Part shown: piece by piece, positions 32,955 through 44,700 of the stretch
Layout of the letters: every line of letters begins with the position of its first letter
Position numbering within the stretch: the first letter of the stretch is position 1
Source of the DNA: Molossus alvarezi
Lineage: Eukaryota; Chordata; Mammalia; Chiroptera; Molossidae
NCBI GenBank assembly: GCA_037176705.1
Contig: CM073899.1
Location: 868,001 to 932,000 of the forward strand
Length of the DNA: 64,000 bases
Direction of reading: 5' to 3'
The notes under the pieces: generated by a model
What the model was told of the DNA's origin: nothing
The model's database searches: none
The model's input: the letters and a program-made list of their open reading frames with translations, nothing else
Program-made: the position numbers and the translations under genes

Positions 32955-33935
32955 TTTGCCAATCCTGTTTTTCAATTTTTTAAATAGATACCCAGAAGGT
33001 TGTGTCTGGGTCACAAGGTACCTCTATTTTGTATATTTTGAAAAACCGCCATACTGTTTTCCATAGTGGATGTACCAGTTTTCATTCCCAACAGCAATGA
33101 ATGAAGATTCTTTTTCTCCACAACCTCTCCAATACTTGTTATTACCTGTCTTGTTGATAATAACCATTTTAATAGGTATAATGTTGTATCTCATTCTAGT
33201 TTTTGTTTGCACTTTCCTAATAGCTAGTAAAACTAAACTTCTTTGCATATATCTGTTGGCCATTTGTATGTATTCTTGGGAGAAATATTTGTTACATATA
33301 TACTCATTTTTTAATCGGAGTATTTGTTTGGCATTGTGTGTATGAGTTCTATATATATTTTGGATATTAACCCCTTGTTGGAGCTGTTGTCTGCAAATAA
33401 CATGTCTCATATGGTTGATTGCCATTTTGTTTGTTGTCAGTTTATTTTGCTGTGCATAAGTGTTTTTATTTTCATAAAGTCTCACTCATTTATTTTTGCC
33501 TTTACTTTGTTGCCTTTGGGGTCAAATTAATACAATATTTTCTATGACCCAGGTGCATAAGTTTAGTACCTATGTTTTTATCTCTGTAATGCACTGTTTA
33601 ATATCTTATATTTAGCTCTTTGATCCATTTTGAATTAATTTTTGTACATAGGGGCATACTATAATCTAGTTTCATTCTTTTGCATGTGGCTTTCTAATTT
33701 CCTGAGCACCATTTACTGAAGAGACTTTTTTTTTCTTTTTTTGTGTAATTTTGTCTTTGTCAAAAATTATTTGCCCATGTGCATATGGTTTTATTTCTGG
33801 GTTCTAAGTTCTGTTCCATTGGTCTGTGTGTATGTTTTTCTGCCAATACCATGCTGTTTTGATTATCATAGTTCTGTAATATAGTTTAAAGTCAGGTAGC
33901 ATCAGGTAGCATGATATCTCCAGCTTCATTTTACT
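32955..33935 (-). mobile_element. Old L1M, continuation after L1-G
   Basis: ORF2 C-terminal half of the old L1M in antisense: 'taaatagatacccagaaggttgtgtctgggtcacaaggtacc', 'gccatactgttttccatagtgg', 'ttgtgtgtatgagttctatatat', 'ttttgattatcatagttctgtaatatagtttaaagtcaggtagcat'. Divergence is well above that of the other L1s, which fits its role as the insertion target. Confidence 0.85.
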
Positions 33936-33956
33936 TTCATATAAAACACAATTTTA

Positions 33957-33958
<2 letters not shown>

Positions 33959-33992
<34 letters not shown>
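33959..33992. repeat. (TG)17 microsatellite
   Basis: Uninterrupted TG dinucleotide run of 34 bases at the edge of the old L1M. Confidence 0.99.
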
Positions 33993-33998
<6 letters not shown>

Positions 33999-35218
33999 TG
34001 CCTCTCCAGACAGAGTTAGGCTCCTTCAGTGTGTATTCTGGCATGGCTTTCTTCTTATCCTCCTTTTTTTTTTCTTTTCTTTTCCAGAATCATAATAAAA
34101 GAACAAAGATAGAATTTTGATATTTACACACAAGACTCTCATTCTTTTCAGTTCATTCCACATTTGTAGTCCTTGCCACAAACTTAGAATATGTTCATAA
34201 TCTGTTTGTTCAGTGGCAAAACAAAAACTTTAATCTGATTTCTATTTCTCCTATTCTGAACCATGAACAGGTAATTGGTATAAAAGTGCCAGTTGTGTCA
34301 CCTATATAACAACACCCTGATAGGACCTATTATAATGTAGGATTCAGAAGAGCCACTTGTCCAAGATCTAAAATTTATAAATGGCCTCAAATTTAGTTTT
34401 TGAAATAGTTTGTAAAGAGATTATATATACAAGTTTGTTGTGTGTAGGTTATAAATATTAAAAGTACCCATTCCAAAGCAAATTCTCTAGGGTAATTAGT
34501 GATTCATCAAGAGTGATTTATTTAAATATAAGTCATTCTAATCAAGCCATTATTTCTAATGTCCAGATTAAAGCATATAGAAGATGAAGAAATTAGTTAA
34601 ATGACACAAGTAAATGATTAGACAAAGGTCTTCAGGATAACTGGGTTAGGCTCTTCAATAAGTTAATGTCATAGGGAAAAAAGTTGAGGGTTGGGGAGCT
34701 GTTCTACATTAAAAGAAGTGTAAGAAGCCTAACAATCAAATACAATGCATGGTTCTTGATTTGATTCTAATCAAAACCATGATAACAGAAATTTGGGAGA
34801 AAATTAGGGAAATATGATTATCAACTAGCAATTAGAATTCTTAATTTTGGTACATATGATAATGAATGTAGTAATTATGCTTGGAAATGTTTTGTTTTAA
34901 AAAGATCTATACTAAAGTATTTGGGAATAAAATGTCACACTATCAGTACTTTAAAATAATTCCATGAATAAAGTATAAACAAAACATATATGACATGATG
35001 TTAATGTGTTAAATATATGAAATGGGCATATGGACAACATAAACAAGAATTTGTCTTTTTTTTTATTGCAGTTCTCAGTGAATAGACAGGAATGAAATAA
35101 ATATTTGTTGAATAAAATTATAAGCAGGAAAACCGTGATTAGAAAAAAAACTAAATTGAGTTCAGAGCCTGTTGACATTGAGGACCTGTAGCGTATTTAT
35201 GTGAAAATATCTTGTTGT
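33993..35218. other. Unique AT-rich DNA
   Basis: No coding or strong repeat signal. A patch 'gaatgaaataaatatttgttgaataaaa' near 35090-35120 resembles the tail of an L2/MIR-type relic on the plus strand, but is too short to call firmly. Confidence 0.5.
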
Positions 35219-35471
35219 TTTTTTAAAATTATTTTTTTATTAAATAATTTTTGTTACAGATGTTTCTCCTTTTTCACCCACTAATTCCCCCCTTCCCCCC
35301 GCCCTGCCCTGCCACCAGCTTTGTTGTCCATGTCCACTGTTCATGCATACATGCATGCATATAAGTTCTGTTGTTTATCTCTCCCCCACAACCCCCTCTT
35401 CTGGGGATTGTCAGTCTGTACCCCACTTCCATGTCTCTGGGACTACCCCATTCCTCAGACTGTTATGTTCA

Positions 35472-38400
35472 TTATATTCCACAAATAAGTGAGATCATAT
35501 GAAACTTGTCTTTTTCTGTTTGGCTTGTTTCACTTAGGATGATACTTTCAAGGTCCCTCCATGTAGTCTCAAAGGATAAGAGATCTTTCTTTCTTATAGC
35601 TGCGCAGTACTCCATCGTGTATATGTACCACAGCTTTTTTATCCATTCGTCTACTGATGGACACTTGGGCTGTTTCCAGATCTTAGCGATTGTAAATAGT
35701 GCTGCTACAAACATGGGGGTACATATATTCTTTCGAATTGGTGTTTTAGGCTTCTTAGGGTATATTCCTAGAAGTGGGATGACTGGGTCAAATGGCAGTT
35801 AAATTTTTAACTTTTTGAGGTAACACCATATTGTTTTCCATAGTGGCTGCACCAGTCTGCATTCCCACCAGCAGTGTATTAGAGTCCCATTTTCTCTACA
35901 CCCCTGCCAACATCTGTTTGATGATTTGTTGATGGTGGACATTCTGACAAGTGTGAGGTGATACCTCATTGTTGTTTTAATTTTCATCTCTCTTATGATT
36001 AGTGATGATGAGCATTTCTTCATATGTCTCTTAGCCTTTTGTATGTCCTGTTTGGAGAGGTGTCCATATAGTTCCTCTGCCCATTTTTTAAATTGGGTTC
36101 TTTGTCTTCCTTTGTGAAGTTGTATGAGCACTTTCTATATATTGGAAATTAACCCCTTATCTGATAAACCATTGGCAATTATGCTCTCCAATTCAGTGGA
36201 TAGCCTTTCCATTTTGATGAGTGTATCTTTCGCTGTGCAGAAGCTGCTGAGTTTGCTGTAGTCTCATGTGTTCATTTTCTTCTTTGTTTCTATTGATTTT
36301 GGTGATGTATCAGTGAAAATTCTGCTGCATATGATGTCTGAAATTTTGTTGCCTACAATTTCTTCTAGGATTTTTTTGAATTCAAGAGTCACATTTAAGT
36401 CTTTTATTCATTTTGAGTTTATTCTTGTGTCTGGTGTAAGTTGATGGTCTAGTTTCATATTTCTGCATGTAGCTGTCCAATTTTCCCAGCGCCATTTATT
36501 AAAGAGGCTGTCCTTACTCCATTGTATGCTCTTGCCACCTTTGTCAAATATTAATTGAGCATATTGCCTTGGGTCCATTTCTGGGTTCTCTGTTCTGTTC
36601 CACTGGTTTACATGCCTGTTCTAGTGCCAGTGACAAGCTGTTTTGATTACAGGAGCTCTGTAGTATAAGATGAAATCTGGTTCTGGTCCAAATTTGTTCT
36701 TCCTTTTCAAGATTGCTGTGGCTATTCGAGGTCTTTTTTTTATTTCTTATGAACTTTTGAAGTAGTAGTTCTAATTCTGTGAAGTATGCCATTGGTATTT
36801 TGATGGAGATTGCGTTGAATCTATAGATTGCTTTGGGTAATATGGACATTTTAATGATGTAAATTCTCCCAATTCATGAACAGGGTATGTGCTTCCATTT
36901 TTTTATATTTTTCTTTATTATTTTTCCCAATGACCTGTAGTTTTCTGCGAATAGGTCCTTTACTTATTTGGTTAAGTTTATTTCTAGGTATCTTAATATT
37001 TTTGCAGCAATGGTAAATGGGATTGTTTTCTTAGTGTCTCTTTCTGTGAGTTCATCATTAGTGTATAAGAATGCCATCGATTTCTTGATGTTAATTTTGT
37101 ATCCTGCTACTTTGGCAATTTCATTTTTTAAATCTCGTAAATTTCTGATGGAATCTCTTGGGTTTTCTACGTATTGCATCATGTCATTTGCAAATAATGA
37201 CAATTTCACTTCATTCTTTCCAATTTGAATACTTTTTTTTTTCTTTCTATCTGATTGCTGTGGCTAAGACTTCCAGTACTATGCTAAATAAATGTGGCAA
37301 AAGTGGGCATCCTCGCCTTGTTCCTGTTCTTAAAGGAAATGCTTTTGTTTTTGCCCATTGAGTATGATGTAGGCTGTAGGTCTTTCATATATGGCCTTTA
37401 TTATGTCTAGATATGATCCCTCTATTCCCACATTGCTGAGAGTTTTTATCAGAAATGGGTGCTGGATTTTTTCGAAGGCTTTTTCGGCATCTATTGATAT
37501 GATCATGTGGTTTTTCTTGTTCATTTTATTTATGTGGTGTATCACGTTTATTGATTTGCAAATATTGTACCAGCCTTGCATCCCTGGGATGAATCCCACT
37601 TGGTCATGGTAAGTAATTTTTTTGGTGTATTGCTGGAACTGATTTGCTAGTAGTTTGTTCAGGATTTTGGCTTCTATGTTCATCAGGGATATTGGCCTGT
37701 AGTTTTCTTTCTTTGTAGTTTCTTTTTCTGGTTTTCAAATTAGAATTAAGCTGGTTTCATAAAATGAGTTTAGAAGTCTTTCTTCTTTTTGAATATTTTG
37801 AAATAATTTGAGGAGAATAGGTGTTAGTTTTTCTTTGAATTTTGGTATAACTCCCTCATGAAACCATCCGGGCCTGGGCTTTTTTTTTTTTGCTGGGAGA
37901 GTCTTGATTACATCTTCAATTTCTTCTCTTGATATTGGTCTGTTCAAATTTTCTATCTTTTCCTGGTCCAGTTTGGGAGACTATGTGTTTCTATAAATTT
38001 GTCCATTTTGCTTAGATTGTCGAATTTGTTGCCATATAATTGTTCATAGTAGTTGTTAAGAATCTTTTGTATATCTGTGTTGTCAGTTGTTACTTCTCCT
38101 CTTTCATTCATTTCTGTTTTTGTGTATTTGGGTTTTCTCTCTTTGTTTCTTGGTAAGTCTATCTAAGGGTCCAACAATCTTGTTTATCTTTTCGAACAAC
38201 CAGCTCTTTGTTTCATTGATCCTTTCAACTGTTTTTTTTTTTTTTTTCAGTCTCTATGTCATTTATTTCTGTTCTGATCTTTACTATTTCCTTCCTTCTA
38301 CTTGCTCTTGGGTTTTCTTTTTGTTAGTTCTCTAGTTCTTTAAGTTGTGTGGTTAGATAGTCTATTTGAGACTTTTCTTGTTTTTTGAGGTAGGCCTGTA

Positions 38401-39299
38401 GTGCTATGAACTTCCCTCTCAGAAATGCTTTCACTGCATCCCATAGATTTTGTGTTGTTGTGTTCTTATTTTCATTGGTTTCATTAAGTTTTTGATTTCT
38501 TCCTTGATCTTCTTGGTGACCCATTCATTGCTTAATAACATTCTATTTAGCTTCCATGTGTTCGAATGTCTTTGTATGTTCTTGCAATTGATTTCTAGTT
38601 TTATGCCATTGTAATCTGAAAAGATGCTTGATATGATTTCAGTTTTCTTGAACTTGTAGAGACTTAGTTTGTTCCCTAACATGTGGTCTATCTTTGAGAA
38701 TGTCACATGTGCACTTGAGAAGAATGTAAATTCTGTAGTTGTGGGGTGTAATTCTCTGTAGATATCTATTAAATTCATTTGGTCTAGTGTTTCATTAAGA
38801 ATCTCTGTTTCCTTGCTAATTTTTTGTGTAGAGGATTTATCCAGTGATGTCAGCGGGGTGTTGAAGTGCCCTGCTATGATTGTATTTCTATCGATTTCTC
38901 ATTTGAAGTCCTCCAGAAGATTTTTAATATATTTTGGTGCTCCTATATTGGGTGCATATATATTTGTCAAGGTTATATCTTCCTGTTGGATAAATCCTTT
39001 CAATATTATGTAGTGGCCTTCTTTGTCTCTAGTTATGGCCTTCATTTTGAAATGTATTTTATCAGATATGAGTATTGCTACCCAGGCCTTTTTTTTTCCT
39101 TTTTGTTTGCTTGGAAGATTATTTTTCATACCTTCACTTTTATTTTATGTGAGTCTTTTGTTTTGAGGCGGGTCTCTTGTCAACAACATATAGATGAGTC
39201 ATGCTTTCTTATCCAATCAGCTACCCTGTGTCTTTTTACGGGAGCATTCAATCCATTTACATGTAAGGTAATTATTGATATGCACTTATTTATTGCCAT
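35472..39299 (-). pseudogene. L1-I ORF2p pseudogene (reference-length)
   Basis: 3,828 nt from the ATG (39299-39297, MAINKC-like start) to the stop after MISLICGI (35472). Blocks in order: endonuclease (KTEIISSIFSDYNGIKLEIN region at 38778-38431), reverse transcriptase with [20 protein letters not shown] and [20 protein letters not shown] (37683-37330), [20 protein letters not shown] where the catalytic FADD is changed to FAND (37209 on), and a C-terminus with the cysteine/histidine cluster ([19 protein letters not shown], 36131-35799). Many stops and indels; clearly dead. Confidence 0.9.
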
Positions 39300-39429
39300 T
39301 CTTGTTTAGTGTGGTTCTATTTTTCTTCCCATTTCTCTTGCTAATTACAGTAGTCCTTTTAACATTTCTTGCAGTGCTGGTTTGGTGTTAATGTATTCCC
39401 TTAGCCTTTTTTGTCTGGGAAGCTCTTTA

Positions 39430-40237
39430 TTTGTCCTTCTATTTTGAAAGATAGCCTTGCTGGGTAAAGAAGTCTTGGAATCAGATCCTGGTTTTTCATG
39501 ACCTTGATTACTTCATGCCATTCCCTTCTGGCCTGTAATGTTTCTTTTCAGAAATCAACTGAGAGCCTTATGGGTTTTCCTTTGTAGGTAACCTGCTTAT
39601 CTCTTACTGCTTTAAGGATTCCTCTTTGTCTTTAATTTTTGGCATTCTGATTACTATGTGTCTTGGTGTGGGCCTCTTTTGGTTCTTCTTACTTGGGGCT
39701 CTCTGTGCTTCTTGAACTTAAATGCCTTCTTCCTTCACCAAATTAAGAAAGTTTTCTGTCATTATTCCTTTGAATGTATTCTCTAAAACTTGCACATTTT
39801 CTTCTTCGGGAATTCCTATGATGTGAATGTTATTCCGTTTTCAGTTGCCCCACAGTTCTCTTAAGCCTTCTTCCTGCTTTTAAGTCATTTTTTCCTTTTG
39901 GTTTTCTGATTGGTTGATTTTTTCCAGCCTGTCTTCTAATTCACTGATCCGGTCCTCAGCTTACCCTACTCTGCTTTTTAGACCTTCCATAATGTTTTTC
40001 ATTTTTGATATTTCATTCTTCATTTCTTCTTGGTGGTTTTTAATTTTCAACTGCTTGATTTTCAACATTTCTATGTCTTTACTCATGGGTCTCATGTTCT
40101 TACACATGCTGTTGAGCTTCCTCTAGTTTATGGCCCTGCATTCTTGTTCTGTTAACTTTCTTAACTGCACCTCATTTATCTCATTTTTGGTAAAGGTCTC
40201 TTGTTCTTTCATTTTGCTTTTGTTTCTGTTTTTCACC
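39430..40237 (-). pseudogene. L1-I ORF1p pseudogene
   Basis: The start position has GTG where the other copies have ATG (complement near 40233-40237). The ORF1 C-terminal region is recognisable as the complement of 'ctctgtgcttcttgaac..cttcaccaaatta' and 'tactatgtgtcttggtg', but no long frame survives. Coiled-coil and RRM/CTD parts are broken. Confidence 0.75.
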
Positions 40238-41163
40238 ACTTTGGCTATCACAGTGCGCTTTGGAGTCTGCCAGATTTTCCCTGTGGCTGTTGGTGTTCTG
40301 CTGTTTGTGGCTCCCTCTCCTAGGTTTGGATGAGGCAGGGAGGACCCACTTTAAACACCACTGTCAAGTCTTTACTTTCCTGGTTTGAGTTGCTAGCCCA
40401 GGGAATGGTAGTTATTCTCTAGCTTTTATGCCTGGAGGCTATTAGTAGAGGTCATCTGAAGAACCTTGGTTTCTGAGTTGACTGAAAAACTCCCTCAGGT
40501 GCTCAGTGTAAGAGGATTTCCCCAGAGTGGGCAGATGTTGGTTTTTAATGGGCCTCATTAGCATTTCAGTAGCCACCAGGTAGGGTTGAATCTCTGAGGA
40601 AGCGGCTACTGCCCCTCCTCAGGTCCCTCAGAAAAATAAGATGACCACATTCTGCTTGGCTGCACTCAGCAAAAGCTCTGTGCACCCTCCAAATCCCGAG
40701 TGTCCCCACACAGTTCCAGTCCTGTCTGCCTTCCCTCTGCCAGAGACCAAGTTGAGTAGCTGCTGCCAATTTAGCCTCTGTCCGGACTCTGTGTCATAGA
40801 GCCACCTGTGACTTTTAATCTGATGGCGCTATTCCCAGCTAAGGGTTGCCGAGGCTTCGGCACCACCAAAGGCTTAGCACCCAGTCGAGTTTTTGGGACC
40901 CAGCCGAGGGTGCAGCTTTCAGCCGAGCCTCTGGTCTCAGCCAGGTTTGCTGCTCCCAGCCCAGGCTGCTGAAGACCATGGGCTCCCAGCCCCCTCTTGC
41001 GTCCTCGGTAGCCTACCAGGATTGAGAGAGTATCCCTGGTTATGTGGTCCTCCAAGCTGCCTTTTGGTTGCCCCTTCCTGATGATTTGTTTTTCCTTTTT
41101 TTGTAATTCCAATTTGGTCCTGGGAGATGGTCTGTGTAGCTTCCATTCACACCGCCACCATTT
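40238..41163 (-). promoter_or_regulatory. L1-I short-type 5'UTR
   Basis: About 925 nt between the conserved short-type 5' end and ORF1. The first bases on the minus strand (AAATGGTGGCGGT) are close to the YY1-type motif AAAATGGCGGC. L1-A, L1-N, L1-G and L1-L begin within a few bases of the same position. Promoter role is inferred from other mammalian L1s. Confidence 0.6.
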
Positions 41164-41839
41164 GTTTTTCTTTGTCTTATTCTTTATTTGGCTTGGAGAG
41201 GTTGTGACTTCAGATTTTTGCAGTGTTAAGATAAAGAATTTATTGTCTGTTAGTTTTTATTATTTCATTAAATAAATCAGTAATGTCATCAACTGAAAAC
41301 ATCACATAGATAAAATTTTAAATCAAGGAAGTTGATGGTCTCTCATTTTATGTACCTTCCTAAGTAAAAAGAAGTAAAGGGAAGAGATCCAAGGATGAAT
41401 CTTTTGGAAACAGTGATATTTAATAGGCAGGCAGACCAAGAGAAGGCCATGAAAAAAGACCAAAAAGACATGAACAGACATAAGGAAAAACAACGAGGAG
41501 AATCTGGTGTCATGTAAACTAAGGAAAATAAGAGTTTTAAAAAGAGATAGAGAGCAAATCACCTAGCAATGGTCATGCAAAATAAAGATAAATGCTATCA
41601 ATGTGCATGACATTATGATGAAAAAAGGTTAAGTGGACTCTTGGAGGCTTAATTTCATACAGAAATGTGACACAGAAATAAATATCCAAAGTAGGCTACT
41701 CTTTAAAAGTTTGCTGAGAAGGAAAGAAAATTGATTGTAACTCAGGCAGTGAGGCTGGATACAACACCAATTGAGTGACTTTTTTTATGATTAGAAGGCA
41801 TTTACACATGTTTTTATGCTGAGGGTGAGGTGACAATTG
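41164..41839. other. Unique spacer between head-to-head L1s
   Basis: AT-rich DNA with no recognised repeat or gene. It separates the 5' end of L1-I from the SINEs and the 5' end of L1-J. Confidence 0.5.
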
Positions 41840-42081
41840 ATTTAAAAATTGAAAATTAAACCTAGCCAGTGTATCTCAGTTGTTAAGCATCAACACATGC
41901 ACCAATAGGTTAGTGGTTCAATTCCCAGTCACGGCACATGCCCATGTTGTGGGCCAAATTAAAAGTGGGGGGCATGCAGGAGATGGCCAGTTGTTCTCTC
42001 TCATTGATGTTTCTCTCTCTTTCTCTTTCTTGCTCTTTCTAAAATCAATAAAGAGAAAATTATTTAAAAATTGAAATTTAA
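41840..42081 (+). mobile_element. VES-like SINE, second subfamily
   Basis: Sense SINE, body 41860-42061, head CCTAGCCAGTGTATCTCAGTTG, B-box region AGTGGTTCAATTCCCAGTCA, tail AAAATCAATAAAGAGAAAA with an AATAAA motif. The target duplication ATTTAAAAATTGAAAATTAA / ATTTAAAAATTGAAATTTAA lies at 41840-41859 and 42062-42081. Confidence 0.94.
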
Positions 42082-42491
42082 GTACTGAGAGAAAACACAT
42101 GAAGTAGCAAGTTTTAGGAAGAAACAACAGAGGGCACAATGGACAGACACTTTCAATAGAAAGATAGACATTCTGCCTCACACAATTTGTTAGAAAATGA
42201 ATGGGTACAGGGAAAAAATTCTGTAGGTAAAATACTGGAAATAAAGGATTTAATCCAAGTGTACTCTTTGAGAGTGAAAGAGTTGGAAGTTGGGTAGAAA
42301 ATTTGAGTAGAAAGGCAAAGATTTGAAATTTTTATTTTTAGAAATAGCAATGAAATAAAAATAAGTAAAGGGATGGATATGCACTATTAAGGACTAAGCT
42401 GATGTAAGAAATCAAGAATTTGTAGAGACATTAATATGCATAATTCACCAGACTTTCTTTAAGAGCTCTCTAGTTCTAAAAATAAGGAAGT
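42082..42491. other. Unique DNA upstream of L1-J
   Basis: AT-rich, no gene or repeat recognised. Confidence 0.5.
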
Positions 42492-42492
42492 G

Positions 42493-42735
42493 AGCCCTGA
42501 CTGGTTTGGCTCAATGGTTAGAACATTGGCCTGTGTACCAAAGGGTTGTGGGTTTAATTCCTGGTTAAGGGCATGTGCCTGAGGTGCTGATTAAATCTCA
42601 GGCCCTGGTCAGGGTCGAGTGAAAAGCAACCAATTAATGTGTCTTTCTCTCACTCTCTCTCTCACTCTTTCTCTCTCTCTCTCCCCCTCCCTCCCCTTTA
42701 ATCTATCTAAAAAGATAAATGGAAAAATGTCCTTG
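42493..42735 (+). mobile_element. Diverged VES-like SINE directly upstream of L1-J
   Basis: Sense SINE starting GCCCTGACTGGTTTGGCTCA, with GTGGGTTTAATTCCTGG at the B box, a long CTCTCT tract (42647-42690), and the end GGAAAAATGTCCTTGTG. It lacks a normal A tail because it runs straight into the L1-J 5' end. Its middle (CTGATTAAATCTCAGGCCCTGG) differs from both other subgroups. Confidence 0.88.
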
Positions 42736-42744
42736 TGTTATGGT

Positions 42745-44700
42745 CCAAGATGGCGGTGAGCAAAACAAGAGGGGGGGTGAGTGTGTGAGATACTGAGCCA
42801 CTGAGTGAGAGAGTGTGAATGGATGCGAGGGTGGACGAACAAACCCCAGGAGTGTACAGATGTGAAGCAGAAGGTTCCTGTGCTGTGGAGAGAAGCAGCC
42901 AGCTACCATGGTAAGTGGCCCTTCAGGGCCCTTCTCCCTGCACCACGGGGAGGTCCCACCATTTTAGAAGATCTCAGGTCTTCCCTGGGAGGAGGCAGTG
43001 GGAGTGGCTATGGCCCAGCAACCTGAGCCCACCAGAGCACCTGACACCATCAGACCAGTGGATACTCTGTGTCAACACAGACCTGTGAACAGTAGTGGAG
43101 CTCCCAAGGTGTCAGTCACAGAAACCACAGACAGCCCAGAGCCCAGCACCATCTCCCATATTAGCAGGCCCAATCAGAGCCCAGATATAACCCCAGCAAC
43201 AGAGGCTGGGGAGCAGATATCCATCCACAGGCAACAGAAGCACAGACCAGCAGTTGATACCAATTCCCAAAAACTACAGCAAAAACTGAGCAGGAGTTGA
43301 GCCCCACTGGGCAGCAGCACTCCCCAGCTTCCAGCAGCAGGGCCTGGGGCTCCACAGAGGCCTGTGCAGTCCAGTAGCTCACAAAAGCAGTGGAAACACT
43401 GAGCCCTAAAGAAACTGGTGCGATCCACCTGCCCACACACTGGACCTGCAGGGTGAGGGGGCACCAGTGAGACCTGTGCAACCCAACAAGGACTGTGTGA
43501 TGCAGGTACTCATGGGACCTGTGGAGTGCTGAAGCACCAGAGAGGCCTGTGAGACCCAGGAGGGAGTGCATGATCTAGTTATCCATGGAGCCTGTGGGGT
43601 GCTGAAGCACCAGAAAAGCATGTGCAACCCAGTAGGAACTGAGCTATTTAGTTACCCAATGGACCTGTGGTGGGCTGAAGCACCAGAGAGGCCTGGGACA
43701 CCCAGCAGGGACTGTGCCATACAGTTACAGAAGGGACCTGAGATGCTGACTCACCAGAGAAGCCTGTGCGACCCAGCAACCCATAAAATAGGCATACAGC
43801 CTGGTCCCCAAAGGGACTGTGAGATCCAGTTACCCGTGGGACCTGCAGGGTTCTGGAGCACCAGGAAAGCCTGTGCGACCCAGCTACACACAAGCTAGGC
43901 ATATAAGATGTGAAAAATAAAGGCAGAGTGAATAGAAGCTACTCAGATGATCTCCCAAGACGAAAAGAGAATTACATCTAAAATAAAGACAAATCATTAG
44001 AAAAAAAGCAACAGAAAAGCAGCAGGACATGACCATATAGCTAGGGACAGTGGTTGGATCTGCGGAGGTAAGAGAGTGGCAAGCTGGGAGCCCATGGACA
44101 GCAGTAGTCTTACCTGTGAGCAGCGCACTAGAAGAATAAAGACCAAGCCTGCTCCACAGTGCAGAGAGCCTGAACAGAGCACTAAAATAGCCACAGCCAC
44201 TCACATGGGAGCTATAGCAGAAGGAGGGCAGACTGGATAAAACTCTGGGGGGACACCTGGGATTTGGAGGGTACTCAGAGTTTTTGCTGAGTTGTGCCAC
44301 AAAAGACAGTGGCCAGTGTGCTTCTTCCCCAAGCTGTGGAAACAAGCAGCAGCACCCCCACCCTGGAGATTAAGGCTTTTCCAGGTGAGGAAAAATGCAA
44401 ATTGAAGCTCATTAATAACCAGCATCTATCCCAACCTCTGGAAATCTTCTTATGAAGAACACCAAGGCTACATTGCAAGGCACTGAATAACTGAGACTAC
44501 TAGCCACCAGGAAATAGCTAGAGGATAACTGAACCATTCATGAGCATGCAAATCTACCCAGAAAAGCAAGACTTCACAGTGGTATTCAACGTGGGCCTAC
44601 CTAGGCTCATCCAAACCCAGCAGAGGGAGCCACAAACAGCAGAACACCAACACCCACAGAGAAAATTTGGCAAAATCCAAAACCCACTCAGATAGCCAAA
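42745..44700 (+). promoter_or_regulatory. L1-J long-type 5'UTR/promoter region
   Basis: 1,956 nt, about twice the short type. CCAAGATGGCGGT at the start (42745-42757) is a good YY1-type motif. Homology to the short-type 5'UTR begins only near 43920 ('gcagagtgaatagaagctac'), so the first ~1.2 kb is an extra module. A CCCAGCAGAGGGAGCC element at 44616-44631 resembles a CTCF core. Function is inferred from position and motifs only. Confidence 0.65.
43453..43915 (+). repeat. Tandem ~73-bp units in the L1-J 5'UTR
   Basis: The unit hallmark CTGAAGCACCAGAGAGGCCTGTG, followed by GACCCAGCAGGGACTGTG and AGTTACCCATGGGACCTG, starts at about 43453, 43529, 43602, 43675, 43746 and 43853 (periods 76, 73, 73, 71, 107). 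L1-E has only about two such units, so copy number varies between copies as in monomer-type L1 promoters. Confidence 0.87.

Larger units (their letters stand above)
35219..41163 (-). mobile_element. L1-I: both ends present, minus strand (short 5'UTR type)
   Basis: About 5.94 kb from the 3' tail (T-rich start, AATTTTTGTTACAGATG at 35247) to the 5' end (minus strand AAATGGTGGCGGTGTGAATGG near 41163). Order on the minus strand: 5'UTR about 41163-40238, ORF1 40237 to about 39430, spacer, ORF2 39299-35472, and a 3'UTR with the pyrimidine-rich CCCCCCTTCCCCCCGCCCTGCC block. No nested insertions. No clear target duplication could be fixed. All frames are broken, but this is the cleanest short-type reference in the window. 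Confidence 0.93.

Noticed and set aside
43566..43898. 110-codon frame with repeated peptide in the L1-J 5'UTR
   Set aside because: It is produced by the 73-bp tandem units; their variable spacing (71, 73, 107) does not keep one frame and sibling L1-E does not preserve it.
43453..43915. CRISPR-like array
   Set aside because: Repeats are contiguous with no unique spacers, and the DNA is mammalian L1.
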